A stretch of DNA of 64,000 bases from Microbacterium sp. LWS13-1.2 (GTDB lineage Bacteria > Actinomycetota > Actinomycetes > Actinomycetales > Microbacteriaceae): NCBI RefSeq assembly GCF_040144835.1, contig NZ_CP151632.1:1178001-1242000 (forward strand), written 5' to 3'. Made by a program: the position numbers and the translations under genes. Under the pieces are notes generated by a model. That model saw nothing but the letters and a program-made list of their open reading frames with translations, made no database searches and was not told the origin of the DNA. Below are positions 8,001 through 16,919 of this stretch, in pieces. Each line of letters begins with the position of its first letter. The first letter of the stretch is position 1.

Positions 8001-9955
8001 GTCCCGCCTCGTCCCCCTCGTCCACCACGCCCTCGAAGCCGCTGCAGCCGCTGCTGAACGCGGCGACGATCGTCTTCCGGGCACCGACGCAGGCCTGGTC
8101 TGCTTCGAACGGTGAGCTCGGCTCCGCCGCCATCGACGGCGTCTATCACGGGGATGTGCGACACATCCGGGCGATCGCGCTGGCGTGCCCGGACTCGGCG
8201 ATCGAGTGGATATCGGCGGCGCCCGACGGCGCCGACCGGGTCGTGTTCGGCGGGCTGCTGCGCGGACTCGACGACCCCACCCCGGATCCCAAGGTCCGGC
8301 TGACGCGCGACCGCCGCGCGGCGGCAGGGCGGCTCACCGAGACGCTGACCATCGCCTCGCGGCTGACCACGCCGATAACGACGACTCTCTCGCTGCGACT
8401 GAGCCCCGAGTTCGCGCCGCTCCACGACGTGAAGGGCGGCCTCCCCCGTGCGCGCCCGGTCGACATCCAGATCGAGCAGGATCCGGATGCCGAGGCCACC
8501 GTCGCGGCGGGCCCGCAGCAGTTCGTCCTGCGCGCAGCCGACGCGCGACTCGAGCGCGAGGGCGACGACATCGTCGCGACCTGGGCTGTGCGGGTGGCCG
8601 CGGGTGGTCGCACCGAGCTGGCGTGGTCTGTCGAACTCCGAGACGACGCGCTGGTGGTGCGTGAGGCCTCGAGTCCCGCCCCTTGGAACGCGGGAGCGCT
8701 CGCCGAGGGTGTGCGCTCCGACCAGCCCCGGCTCGCCCGGTGGCTCGAGACGGCGCTGAGCGATCTCGACGCCCTGCGCCTGGCTCTTCCCGATCACCCT
8801 GAGGACGAGTTCTTCGCCGCGGGGACGCCGTGGTTCTTCACGCTGTTCGGGCGCGACGCGCTCTGGGCCGCGCGGCTCGCGCTGCCGGTCGACGTGGGCA
8901 TCGCGGCATCCACTCTCCGCGTGCTCGCCCGACTGCAGGGCACGGAGGACGACCCCGACACCGCGCAGGAGCCGGGCAAGATCCTGCACGAGCTGCGCGC
9001 GACGACGCTCGAGATGCCCGGCGAGGGCATCGTCCTGCCGCCGCTTTACTACGGAAGCGTCGACTCGACGCCGCTGTGGGTGTGCGTCCTCGCGGACGCG
9101 TGGCAGGCAGGGATGCCCGAGGCCGAGGTCCGCGACCTGCTTCCCGCGCTGGTCCGAGCGCTGCGGTGGATCATCGAGCACGGCGACAGCGACGGCGACG
9201 GCTTCCTGGACTACGTCGACCGCACCGGCCGAGGACTCGCCAACCAGGGCTGGAAGGATTCGGGCGACTCGATCCAGTGGCGCGACGGCACCCTCGCCCA
9301 GGGGCCGATCGCGCTGTGCGAGGTGCAGGCGTACGCGTATGAGGCGGCGATGTCGGGGGCGGAGCTGCTCGAAGCGCTGGGCGAGGACCTCGATCCAGAC
9401 CTCGCGGCACCGGTGCCGGAGGATCTGCGCACGTGGGCGGCCGGACTGCGCGCGCGGTTCGCCGAGGCGTACTGGGTGCAGACTCCGGAGGGCCGTTACC
9501 CGGCCATCGCCCTCGATCGCGACAAGCGGCCCGTCGACACGCTCACGAGCAACATCGGCCATCTGCTCGGCACCGGCCTGCTCGACCCGGATGACGAAGC
9601 CCACGTCGCGTCCCTGCTCGTGGGCCCGACTATGTCGAGCGGCTACGGCATCCGCACGATGTCCACGGCGGCCGCCGGGTACTGGCCGCTGTCGTATCAC
9701 GGCGGCAGCGTCTGGACCCACGACAGCGCGATCTGCGCGCATGGGATGGCGCGCGCAGGGCTCTGGATTCCCGCTCGCCGGGTCATCGAGGGCCTACTGG
9801 CGGCGGCCGACGGGTTCGCCTACAGGGTGCCGGAACTGCATTCCGGCGACCCGGCGTCCGCGACCTCCGTGCCGACACCGTATCCGGCGGCGTGTCGGCC
9901 GCAAGCGTGGTCGGCGGCCGCTGCGATCGTCTGTCGCGAGATCCTGCGGGAGTGA
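7997..9955 (+). CDS. Glycogen-debranching-type alpha-glycosidase (GDE_N_bis + MGH1-like six-hairpin domain)
   Basis: 652-residue cytoplasmic protein; no signal peptide. The N-terminal domain (about residues 20-230, with the SNGELGSAAIDGVYHGDVRH block) matches the bacterial debranching-enzyme N-terminal family GDE_N_bis. The C-terminal alpha/alpha six-hairpin domain carries FFTLFGRDALWAARLALP, DSDGDGFLDYVDRTGRG and NQGWKDSGDSI, typical of MGH1/GH63-like hydrolases. It is the last gene of the LacI-controlled importer operon, coupled by ATGA, so it probably hydrolyses the imported glycoside inside the cell. Exact substrate is unknown; annotation as amylo-alpha-1,6-glucosidase would be by homology only. 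Confidence 0.85.
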   Translation: MSPASSPSSTTPSKPLQPLLNAATIVFRAPTQAWSASNGELGSAAIDGVYHGDVRHIRAIALACPDSAIEWISAAPDGADRVVFGGLLRGLDDPTPDPKVRLTRDRRAAAGRLTETLTIASRLTTPITTTLSLRLSPEFAPLHDVKGGLPRARPVDIQIEQDPDAEATVAAGPQQFVLRAADARLEREGDDIVATWAVRVAAGGRTELAWSVELRDDALVVREASSPAPWNAGALAEGVRSDQPRLARWLETALSDLDALRLALPDHPEDEFFAAGTPWFFTLFGRDALWAARLALPVDVGIAASTLRVLARLQGTEDDPDTAQEPGKILHELRATTLEMPGEGIVLPPLYYGSVDSTPLWVCVLADAWQAGMPEAEVRDLLPALVRALRWIIEHGDSDGDGFLDYVDRTGRGLANQGWKDSGDSIQWRDGTLAQGPIALCEVQAYAYEAAMSGAELLEALGEDLDPDLAAPVPEDLRTWAAGLRARFAEAYWVQTPEGRYPAIALDRDKRPVDTLTSNIGHLLGTGLLDPDDEAHVASLLVGPTMSSGYGIRTMSTAAAGYWPLSYHGGSVWTHDSAICAHGMARAGLWIPARRVIEGLLAAADGFAYRVPELHSGDPASATSVPTPYPAACRPQAWSAAAAIVCREILRE

Positions 9956-9970
9956 CGTGCCGGCGGGCGC

Positions 9971-10453
9971 TCAGTCGACCTTGGCGACGGTGCCGTCCGT
10001 GAGGCGCACGAGCTCGTCGTACGTCATCGGGAAGACGGTGTGAGGAGTGCCCCCGGCGGCCCAGATCTCGGGGTACCCGGCGAGGTCCTCGTCGACGATG
10101 GTGCGCAGCGCCGACGGATGCCCCGTGGGGGCGACACCGCCGATCGCCTGGCCGGTGGCCTCGCGCACCTGCTCGGGCGTCGCGCGCTGGATCTTCCCGA
10201 GACCGAGGCGCTCGGCGAGCGCTGCGGTGTCGACCCGGTGCGCGCCGCTGGTCATGACAAGGAGCGGGGCGCTGTCGCAGGAGAAGACCAGGCTGTTGGC
10301 GATCGCGCCGACCTCGACTCCGAGTGCCGCGGCCGCCAGCGCAGCGGTGGATGCGGCATCCGGGAGCACGACGATATCACCGGTGATGCCGACGGCACGG
10401 ATCGCATCGTGGACGAGACGGCTGCGGGCGGGAAGCGAGGCGGGCGTCGTCAT
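9971..10453 (-). CDS. YbaK/EbsC-type aminoacyl-tRNA deacylase-like protein
   Basis: 160-residue single-domain protein of the YbaK/ProX superfamily, which hydrolyses mischarged aminoacyl-tRNAs such as Ala- or Cys-tRNA(Pro). Family marks are STAALAAAALGVEVGAIANSLVF near the N-terminus, a conserved GxxP-type block (IGGVAPTGHP) and a C-terminal AGGTPHTVFPMT. It lies 9 bp after the methyltransferase gene on the same strand, probably in one transcript, and converges with the glycosidase, 15 bp apart. Which tRNA it edits cannot be told. Confidence 0.85.
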   Translation of the reverse strand: MTTPASLPARSRLVHDAIRAVGITGDIVVLPDAASTAALAAAALGVEVGAIANSLVFSCDSAPLLVMTSGAHRVDTAALAERLGLGKIQRATPEQVREATGQAIGGVAPTGHPSALRTIVDEDLAGYPEIWAAGGTPHTVFPMTYDELVRLTDGTVAKVD

Positions 10454-10462
10454 CGGATCAGC

Positions 10463-11260
10463 CTAACGACGCGGCCCGCGGGCGAGGATCTCGCCGTGCG
10501 GCATCAGCAGCCAGCCGTCGTCCGCCGCGGCCCACTCCCGCCAACCCGCCGAGATGCGCTGCAGCTGCGCGTCGTCGGCGCCCGTCGCCCGGGCCGAGTC
10601 GGCGAACGCGGACTGCAGCACGCGGTCGGCCCACATCCCGCCCCACCAGGCGCGGTCGAACGCGTCCTCGAACAGCCACAGCGACGCGGTGACGCGGATG
10701 TCGGTGAGACCGGCCTCGCGCGCCCACGCCTTGAGGCGGCGACCGGCGGCGGGCTCACCGGCGACGCTGCGATGGGTCGTGAGGTAGAGCGCGAGCCATT
10801 CGTCGAGCGCCGGGATGAGCGGATACCAGATCACGCCCTCGTAGTCGACGTCGCGCGCGGCCACGAGTCCGTCCGGTCCGGCGACGCGGCCGAGCTCGCG
10901 CAGCATGTCGACCGGCCGGTCGACATGCTGCAGCACCTGATGGGCGTGCACGACGTCGAATTCGCCGTCCTCATACGGCAGGGCGTAGGCGTCGCCCACC
11001 TCGAACGACAGGCCGGGAGCCGTGTGATCGGCGGCCGCCTGTGCGACGACGTCGGTCGAGGCATCCGTCCCGACGACGCGTCCGGGCGCCACGATGGTCG
11101 CGAGGTCCGCAGTGATCGAGCCCGGTCCGCTCCCCACGTCGAGCACCGAGACGCCGGGCCGCAGGTGCGGCAGCAGGTAGGCGGCGGAGTTCTCGGCGGT
11201 GCGCCAGCGGTGCGACCGCAAGACGCTCTCGTGGTGACCGTGGGTGTAGGCGTCTGGCAT
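10463..11260 (-). CDS. Class I SAM-dependent methyltransferase
   Basis: 265-residue Rossmann-fold methyltransferase of the UbiE/Methyltransf_11 type. The SAM-binding motif is VLDVGSGPGSIT (about residues 40-51), followed by acidic post-II residues GTDAS and the motif IV region GEFDVVHAHQVLQHVDRP. A C-terminal region of about 100 residues may form the acceptor site. The substrate is unknown. Probably co-transcribed with the downstream YbaK-type gene. Confidence 0.85.
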   Translation of the reverse strand: MPDAYTHGHHESVLRSHRWRTAENSAAYLLPHLRPGVSVLDVGSGPGSITADLATIVAPGRVVGTDASTDVVAQAAADHTAPGLSFEVGDAYALPYEDGEFDVVHAHQVLQHVDRPVDMLRELGRVAGPDGLVAARDVDYEGVIWYPLIPALDEWLALYLTTHRSVAGEPAAGRRLKAWAREAGLTDIRVTASLWLFEDAFDRAWWGGMWADRVLQSAFADSARATGADDAQLQRISAGWREWAAADDGWLLMPHGEILARGPRR

Positions 11261-11352
11261 CCATCGATGCTATCGACGGCGCGCACTCTGCTGACACCTG
11301 CGCAGCATGCTGCGAATCGACCGCGCATTCTGCCCACCCGCCGCCGGCAGGC

Positions 11353-11381
11353 TTGAACAATCCGACGAATCGGTGTCCAAT
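11353..11381 (+). promoter_or_regulatory. Candidate promoter of the amino-acid dehydrogenase gene
   Basis: TTGAAC (11353-11358) and TCCAAT (11376-11381) with a 17-bp spacer lie about 70 bp upstream of the dehydrogenase start. Confidence 0.45.
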
Positions 11382-11452
11382 GAGGGTGGATACCGCAACG
11401 CCGCGGCGTCCGCAGCGCACTGCCCACGAGGCCCGCCGAAGGAAGTATCGCG

Positions 11453-12538
11453 ATGACGCACACTGTGCCCACACTGCCCCTCCCCGATTTCGCACACGAG
11501 CGGGTGGAGGTGATCACCGGACGGCGCAGCGGCCTGTTCATCACCGTCGCCCTGCACTCGTCCGTGCTCGGCTCGGCTCTCGGCGGCGCACGCCTGTGGA
11601 CGTATCCGCACTGGAGCGACGCGCTCGGCGACGCGCTGCGGCTGTCGGCCGCCATGACGCTCAAGAACGCCGCGGCCGGCCTCGACGCGGGTGGCGGCAA
11701 GTCCGTCATAGCCCTGCCGCCCGGCACGACCCTCGACGCCGACCGGCGTCGCGCCGCCTTCCTCGACCTCGGCGACGCGGTCGAATCGCTGCACGGCCTC
11801 TACCGCACCGCCGAGGACGTGGGCTCGACGACCGACGACATGCTCGTCGTCAGCGAGCGCACCGAGCACGTCGTCGGACTGCCCGACGCGGTGGGCGGTT
11901 CGGGCGAGCCCGCCGGGCCCACGAGCCTCGGCGTCTACGAGTCCCTCCGCGCGACGCTCGAGCGCGTCGCCGGAACCGCCGACATCGAGGGTCGCCGCAT
12001 CACCATCTCGGGTCTCGGACAGGTGGGCAGCCGTCTCGCCGTGCGCCTGTCGGCCGAGGGCGCGCGCCTCACGGTGACCGACGTCAACCCCGCGAAACGC
12101 GATCTGGCGGCCGAGCTGGGTGCCGACTGGGTCAGCCCGGGCGAGGAGCACCTCGTGCCCGCCGATGTGTTCGTGCCGGCCGGCATCGGCGGCCTGCTCA
12201 CGGATGAGGTCATCGACGCGCTCGACGCGAAGGCCGTGTGCGGACCCGCGAACAATCCGCTCGCCGATCACAGCGGCGCGGGGCGACTGGCCGGTCGCGG
12301 CATCCTGTACGCCCCCGACTTCGTGGTCAACGCCGGTGGTGTGATCTACCTCGATCTCGAGGCGAAGCATCTCGGCACCCGCACCGAGATCATGGAGCGT
12401 GTCGGGCAGATCGGCGACACCGTGCGCCGGATCTTCGACGAAGCAGAATCTCGCGGGGTCACGCCGCTCGAGGCGGCCGAGGGTCTGGCCGCCGAGCGGC
12501 TCGCCGCGGGTGGCCGTCAACCCGCTCTCGCCCGTTGA
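11453..12538 (+). CDS. Leu/Phe/Val dehydrogenase (Glu/Leu/Phe/Val dehydrogenase family)
   Basis: 361-residue NAD-dependent amino-acid dehydrogenase that reversibly deaminates branched-chain or aromatic amino acids to 2-oxoacids. The catalytic domain contains SALGGARLW and the lysine-bearing segment MTLKNAAAGLDAGGGKSVI. The Rossmann domain begins at about residue 175 with ITISGLGQVGSRLAVRL, followed by the acidic NAD-selecting residue in VTDVNPAK and a late CGPANNPLAD motif. Length fits leucine or valine dehydrogenases. Strong SD AAGGAAG about 8 nt upstream of the ATG. The following acyl-CoA ligase could act on the same branched-chain route, but there is a 171-bp gap. Confidence 0.9.
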   Translation: MTHTVPTLPLPDFAHERVEVITGRRSGLFITVALHSSVLGSALGGARLWTYPHWSDALGDALRLSAAMTLKNAAAGLDAGGGKSVIALPPGTTLDADRRRAAFLDLGDAVESLHGLYRTAEDVGSTTDDMLVVSERTEHVVGLPDAVGGSGEPAGPTSLGVYESLRATLERVAGTADIEGRRITISGLGQVGSRLAVRLSAEGARLTVTDVNPAKRDLAAELGADWVSPGEEHLVPADVFVPAGIGGLLTDEVIDALDAKAVCGPANNPLADHSGAGRLAGRGILYAPDFVVNAGGVIYLDLEAKHLGTRTEIMERVGQIGDTVRRIFDEAESRGVTPLEAAEGLAAERLAAGGRQPALAR

Positions 12539-12709
12539 CACCGGCTCCACCCTGCCCGCTGCGGCGCGGCCGGGTGGACTGGGCTGACACTGCGTTCCAC
12601 ACCTCGCGGAATCGCGTCCCAGAATCCGCGGTCGGGGTGGCATGATGGTCGCACGGCGCGGCCCTGGCCCGTCCACGGCGACTCACGCCGCCCGATCAAA
12701 GGAGATCCG

Positions 12710-14302
12710 GTGTTCACCAGCCCCCAACCTGATGTCGAGATCCCCGAGCTCAGCATCTACGACTACCTCTTCGCGAGCCTGACGGACGAGGATCTGGGGC
12801 GCGTCGCGCTCATCGATCCGGCCACCGGCGCCGAGACCACGTACGGCGCTCTGCGCGGGCAGATCGACCTGTTCGCGGGCGCCCTCGCGGCCCGTGGCGT
12901 CGAGGTCCACACGGTCGTCGGCCTGTTGTGCCCGAACGTCCCGGCGTTCGCGACGGTCTTCCACGGCATCCTGCGTGCGGGTGCGACCGTGACGACCGTG
13001 AACTCGCTCTATACGGCGGGCGAGATCGAGAAGCAGCTGAGGGATGCCGGGGCGACGTGGCTCATCACCGTCAGCCCGCTGCTCCCCCAGGCCGCGACCG
13101 CCGCCGAGGCGGTCGGCATCCCGCACGAGCGCGTCATCGTGCTCGACGGCGCCGCGGGGCACCCGAACCTGCGTCAACTGCTCTCCGAGGGGGCGCCGGC
13201 TCCCGAGGTGTCGTTCGACCCCGCAACGCATGTCGCCGTGCTGCCCTACTCGTCGGGCACGACCGGCATCCCGAAGGGCGTGATGCTCTCGCATCGCAAC
13301 CTCGTCGCGAACGTCGCGCAGTGCCGCGTGGCGCTCGACCTCAGTGAGAACGACCGCGTGCTGGCGGTGCTGCCGTTCTTCCACATCTATGGCATGACGG
13401 TGCTGCTCAACCTCGCGCTGCGTCAGCGGGCGAGTCTCGTGACGATGCCGAAGTTCGACCTCGTCGAGTTCCTCACGAACATTCAGAAGTTCCAGTGCAC
13501 CTACCTGTACATCGCGCCGCCGATCGCGGTGGCGCTGGCCAAGCATCCGATCGTCGACCAGTTCGACATCTCGAGCGTGCACACGGTGTTCTCGGGGGCC
13601 GCTCCCTTGGATGGCGAGACAGCCGAGACCGCGGGTCGTCGCATCAACTCCCGCATGATGCAGGGGTATGGCATGAGCGAGCTGAGCCCGGTCTCGCACG
13701 CGATGCCCACCGATCGCTACGACATCCCGGTGAGCTCGGTCGGCGTGATGCTGCCGAACACGCTCAACAAGCTCATCGACACCGAGACGGGTGAGGAGAT
13801 CACCGAGGTCGGCGCCGACGGCGTGACGAAGCCCGGCGAGCTCTGGGTCAAGGGACCGAACGTGATGCTCGGCTACCTCAACCAGCCCGAGGCGACGGCC
13901 GAGACGCTCGATGCCGACGGCTACCTCCACACCGGCGACATCGCGGTGTACCACGACGGCGGATACTTCTCGATCGTCGATCGGGTGAAGGAGCTCATCA
14001 AGTACAAGGGCTACCAGATCGCCCCGGCCGAGCTCGAGGCACTGCTTCTCAGTCACCCGAAGGTGATGGATGCCGCGGTCATCGGCGTGCTGGACGAGGA
14101 CAAGCAGGAGATTCCCAAGGCCTTCATCGTGCCCGCGCCCGACTCGGGGCTCACCGAGGACGAGGTCATGGCGTTCGTCGCGGAGCAGGTGGCCCCGCAC
14201 AAGAAGATCCGTCGCGTCGAGTTCATCGAGGCGATCCCCAAGTCGAGCTCCGGCAAGATCCTCCGCAAGGACCTGCGAGCCCGGGAGGCCGCGACCGTCT
14301 GA
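12710..14302 (+). CDS. Acyl-CoA synthetase / 4-coumarate-CoA ligase-like (AMP-binding)
   Basis: 530-residue ANL-superfamily enzyme that activates a carboxylic acid to an acyl-adenylate and then to the CoA thioester. Motifs in order: P-loop YSSGTTGIPKGV, acyl-pocket region FFHIYGMTVL, YGMSELSPV, adenine-binding DGYLHTGD, hinge DRVKELIKYKGYQI and the C-terminal SSSGKILRKDL with the catalytic lysine. Start is GTG at 12710, preceded by AAAGGAG. Substrate class (aryl versus fatty acid) is not fixed by sequence, though overall resemblance is to 4-coumarate-CoA-ligase-like proteins. Confidence 0.92.
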   Translation: MFTSPQPDVEIPELSIYDYLFASLTDEDLGRVALIDPATGAETTYGALRGQIDLFAGALAARGVEVHTVVGLLCPNVPAFATVFHGILRAGATVTTVNSLYTAGEIEKQLRDAGATWLITVSPLLPQAATAAEAVGIPHERVIVLDGAAGHPNLRQLLSEGAPAPEVSFDPATHVAVLPYSSGTTGIPKGVMLSHRNLVANVAQCRVALDLSENDRVLAVLPFFHIYGMTVLLNLALRQRASLVTMPKFDLVEFLTNIQKFQCTYLYIAPPIAVALAKHPIVDQFDISSVHTVFSGAAPLDGETAETAGRRINSRMMQGYGMSELSPVSHAMPTDRYDIPVSSVGVMLPNTLNKLIDTETGEEITEVGADGVTKPGELWVKGPNVMLGYLNQPEATAETLDADGYLHTGDIAVYHDGGYFSIVDRVKELIKYKGYQIAPAELEALLLSHPKVMDAAVIGVLDEDKQEIPKAFIVPAPDSGLTEDEVMAFVAEQVAPHKKIRRVEFIEAIPKSSSGKILRKDLRAREAATV

Positions 14303-14395
14303 GTCGGTCCGGGGTTCTTTGCTTCTCCGTTCTTCGGCTGGGCGAGCGCGTGGCGTGCGTTCGTCGCGCCTCGCTCGTTCGACGATCGCGGTGAC

Positions 14396-14401
14396 TAGGT
14401 T
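14396..14401 (+). promoter_or_regulatory. -10 element for a leaderless start of the ZIP gene
   Basis: TAGGTT is followed after 6 nt by the ATG at 14408, so transcription would begin on or next to the start codon. No SD sequence is present. Confidence 0.5.
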
Positions 14402-14407
14402 GGCGCC

Positions 14408-15352
14408 ATGGATGGCGTATGGCTTGCAGCGCTGAGCGGTCTTATCGCGGGTGGGACGCTTCTCGTCGGTGCTGCGGTCGCCTGGTTCGTCGACATCCCG
14501 CAACGCCTCGTCGCAGGCATCATGGCGCTCGGCGCGGGGGTGCTCATCTCGACGCTCGCGTTCGAACTCGTCGAGGAGGCCGCCGACGACGGCGGGCTGG
14601 TCCCGACGACCGTCGGATTCCTCGGCGGCGCGATCCTCTACATCGTCGCGGATCAGCTGGTCTCCCGCCCCCGGAAGCACAAGCCGGGTTCTCCGGGAGA
14701 GGGCGGTGCCGCAGGCCGTCCGCAGACGAACGACGCGACAGGGGGCGACGCGACAGCCGACGCGACAGCGGGCGACGCGACAGCCGACGCGACAGCGGCC
14801 AACGCGACGACCGGCGCGCGAGCGACCGCCGCGCCCGCGGTGAGCCCTGCGCCCTCGCGCGGTGCATCCCTGAGCGAGCTGCCCGCGAACATCGTGGCGC
14901 GGCGCGCTGCCGGGGCCGCGGGCAGCGCGGGCGTCGTGATCGCCATCGGCGCCTTGATCGACGGCATCCCGGAGTCGATCGTGATGGGGTTGTCGGTTCT
15001 GCAGGGCGGGATCAGCATCCCCATCGTCGCGGCGATCGCGATCAGCAACATTCCCGAGGGCCTGGGGTCGACGGCGGCTCTGAAGCGCGGCGGCCGTCAC
15101 GGCCGTTTCGTCGCGCTGCTGTGGCTCGGGATCGCCCTGGTGACGGTCGTCGCATCGGTTTCCGGTTATATGCTGTTCCAGTCAGCGTCCCCGGATCTCA
15201 TCGCGCTGATCACCACGATCGCCGCCGGCGGCCTGCTGGCCATGGTCTGCAACACGATGATTCCCGAGGCGTTCGACGAGCAGCACGCGCTCACGGGCCT
15301 CTGGGCGACGATCGGGTTCCTCGGCGCCTTCCTCCTCCACGAGCTCGCCTGA
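14408..15352 (+). CDS. ZIP-family divalent metal transporter
   Basis: 314-residue membrane protein with about eight predicted segments. The two ZIP signature helices are visible: GALIDGIPESIVMGL (about residues 178-192) and AIAISNIPEGLGSTAALK (about 208-225), supplying the metal-binding Asp/Glu and Asn/Pro-Glu residues. Unlike many ZIPs the central cytoplasmic loop (residues 97-155) is not His-rich. It is an Ala/Thr/Asp low-complexity stretch encoded by two exact 27-bp copies (14744-14797) plus decayed continuations. Import of zinc, iron or manganese is the family role; direction and metal are not determined. It appears leaderless. Confidence 0.87.
   Translation: MDGVWLAALSGLIAGGTLLVGAAVAWFVDIPQRLVAGIMALGAGVLISTLAFELVEEAADDGGLVPTTVGFLGGAILYIVADQLVSRPRKHKPGSPGEGGAAGRPQTNDATGGDATADATAGDATADATAANATTGARATAAPAVSPAPSRGASLSELPANIVARRAAGAAGSAGVVIAIGALIDGIPESIVMGLSVLQGGISIPIVAAIAISNIPEGLGSTAALKRGGRHGRFVALLWLGIALVTVVASVSGYMLFQSASPDLIALITTIAAGGLLAMVCNTMIPEAFDEQHALTGLWATIGFLGAFLLHELA
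14744..14797 (+). repeat. 27-bp tandem duplication in the ZIP cytoplasmic loop
   Basis: Two exact head-to-tail copies of a 27-bp unit encode nine residues each (GDATADATA). Degenerate continuations lie on both sides, so the loop length may vary between strains. Confidence 0.85.
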
Positions 15353-15552
15353 CCCGGCGAGACGCCGGAAGGACCGATGGTCGTCGAAGCGCCGGCAACC
15401 ACCGAGACGCCGAACGCCGGTTAGGACCGATGGGCGTGGACCCCGACCGATGGACGACGAAACGGGCGAGGCCCGATTCGCATCGAACCCCATCGGCGAA
15501 CCGCTTGGCCGACCAGGCCGTGCCGCTCCGAACCGGAAGCTCATGCTCGGGG

Positions 15553-16893
15553 TCAGAACGGCGCGCCGTGGGCGCTCGCTGGATGGCCGGCGAGCTCACG
15601 TCCGCCGCCCGCGACGGTGAAGGTGGGCACCCTGCGCTCCGGCGCCACGACGTACCGCCGCCCGGTGGGCGAGGTCCACTCGACAGCCCCGCCGCTGCCA
15701 TCGATCTGCTGCACGTCCCAGCCGCCGTGATGCTTCACGGTGTGATGGCCTTTGCAGAGTGGCGCGAGGTTGTCGAGGCTCGTTTCGCCGTCGTCGCGAC
15801 TCCATGCCATCTGGTGGTCGACCTCGCATCGCGAGGCGGGCATGCCGCATCCCGGTCCCATGCATCGATCGGCTCGCCACTTCACCAGCTTTCGCAGGGC
15901 CGGTGGCGGCGAATACTGTGCACGCCCCACCGAGAGGACCATGCCGGTCTCCGGATGCGTGAGCACCCGCATCCACTTCGCATCGCCGCCGCACAGCTCG
16001 CGGGCGCGCGAGAGCGGGATCGGTCCGACGCCCTCGACGACCGGAGCGTCTCCCGCCGCACCCGCGTTGTCGTCCAGAAGCGACAGCGCCGGAACCGTCA
16101 CGACCACCGACGCCCGGATACCGGACGCCGCGCCAGGAAGGTGCGTCGTCGTACCGTCGATGAGCAGGTCGGAGACCACATCGGCGCGGATCTGGTCCAG
16201 CGTGCGCGTCTCACCCTCGGTGGTCTTGATCACTTTCGCCATCGCCGTGACCCGGCCGTCGATCGCCTGCAGCTCCACGAGAGGCGCGTGCAGGAGCAGA
16301 AGGCCCATACCGTCAGTGCCGGCTTCGACCGCGATACACCGACCGGCGACCGCTGACGCGTATCGCTCCTCGAGCGTCTTGGTCTCGACCCGCGCGATCA
16401 GATCGCGCAGACGACGCCGGAACGTCCCGACCGGTTCTGCCTCGGCCAACGCCACCGCGCGGTCCACGATGTCGGCACGCAGCTCCGGCATCACCTGGTC
16501 CAGGAGGTCGACGAGGATCTCAGCGTGCTTCTCCGTGATCCGCGCCTGGCCGAGAGCATCCAACGCGCCGGAGTAGCGGTTCACCAGGGCATCGGCCTGC
16601 AGAAGCAGACGACCCGCCGCGTACTCGGTGATGCGCATGGCGGCCGACAGCTCGAGTCGGATGGAGCGCTCCGCCACGTCGATCGCACCGCTACCAAGAC
16701 CGACGATGAGCGCGAGTTCTTCGCGACGCAGCGCCTCGATCCGGCGAAGTCGCTCCGCGGCGAAAACCGACAGCATGGTCGCGGTCTCCAGCACCAGGTC
16801 CACAGCGTCCGGCACCGGAGGGATGAAGTCGTCGACGTCGTCCTCCCAGCGCGCCGCCACTATGCGGGGTGCTGACAACGGAGGGTGAGTCAC
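15553..16893 (-). CDS. DUF222 + HNH endonuclease (13E12-type)
   Basis: 446-residue protein with a helical DUF222 domain over about residues 30-340 and a C-terminal HNH nuclease. The HNH part has RCMGPGCGMPASRCEVDHQ (zinc cysteines and catalytic His) and LDNLAPLCKGHHTVKHHGGW. This family is multicopy in actinobacteria (13E12 repeats in M. tuberculosis) and is thought to be mobile or DNA-repair related; no biochemical role is established. It starts with GTG. An SOS-like box overlaps its promoter and a TAAACT -10 lies 6 nt from the GTG, suggesting damage-inducible leaderless expression. It converges with the ZIP gene across 200 bp that hold no gene. Confidence 0.9.
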   Translation of the reverse strand: MTHPPLSAPRIVAARWEDDVDDFIPPVPDAVDLVLETATMLSVFAAERLRRIEALRREELALIVGLGSGAIDVAERSIRLELSAAMRITEYAAGRLLLQADALVNRYSGALDALGQARITEKHAEILVDLLDQVMPELRADIVDRAVALAEAEPVGTFRRRLRDLIARVETKTLEERYASAVAGRCIAVEAGTDGMGLLLLHAPLVELQAIDGRVTAMAKVIKTTEGETRTLDQIRADVVSDLLIDGTTTHLPGAASGIRASVVVTVPALSLLDDNAGAAGDAPVVEGVGPIPLSRARELCGGDAKWMRVLTHPETGMVLSVGRAQYSPPPALRKLVKWRADRCMGPGCGMPASRCEVDHQMAWSRDDGETSLDNLAPLCKGHHTVKHHGGWDVQQIDGSGGAVEWTSPTGRRYVVAPERRVPTFTVAGGGRELAGHPASAHGAPF

Positions 16894-16899
16894 GACTCC

Positions 16900-16919
16900 A
16901 GTTTAGAACATAGTTTCGA
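16900..16919 (-). promoter_or_regulatory. LexA-like SOS box overlapping the DUF222-HNH promoter
   Basis: Read on the minus strand, TCGAAACTATGTTCTA (16919-16904) matches the Gram-positive/mycobacterial SOS box TCGAAC-N4-GTTCGA at 10 of 12 specified positions. It abuts the -10 TAAACT (16905-16900), which lies 6 nt before the GTG start. As I recall, several 13E12-family genes of M. tuberculosis have LexA sites, which fits. Confidence 0.6.

Noticed and set aside
14330..14395. Third copy of the 41-bp dispersed element before the ZIP gene
   Set aside because: Only scattered similarity (GAACGAGCGAG and ACGAACGC on the minus strand); too diverged to claim.
12683..15100. Very long minus-strand open frame (about 800 codons) opposite the acyl-CoA ligase and ZIP genes
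   Set aside because: Mirror-frame artefact of high-GC coding sequence; composition is His/Arg/Asp-rich with no domain, and the plus-strand genes are certain.
15371..15455. Three GACCGATGG words in the gap between the ZIP and HNH genes
   Set aside because: Nine-base words at irregular spacing in high-GC DNA; too little to call a repeat or binding array.
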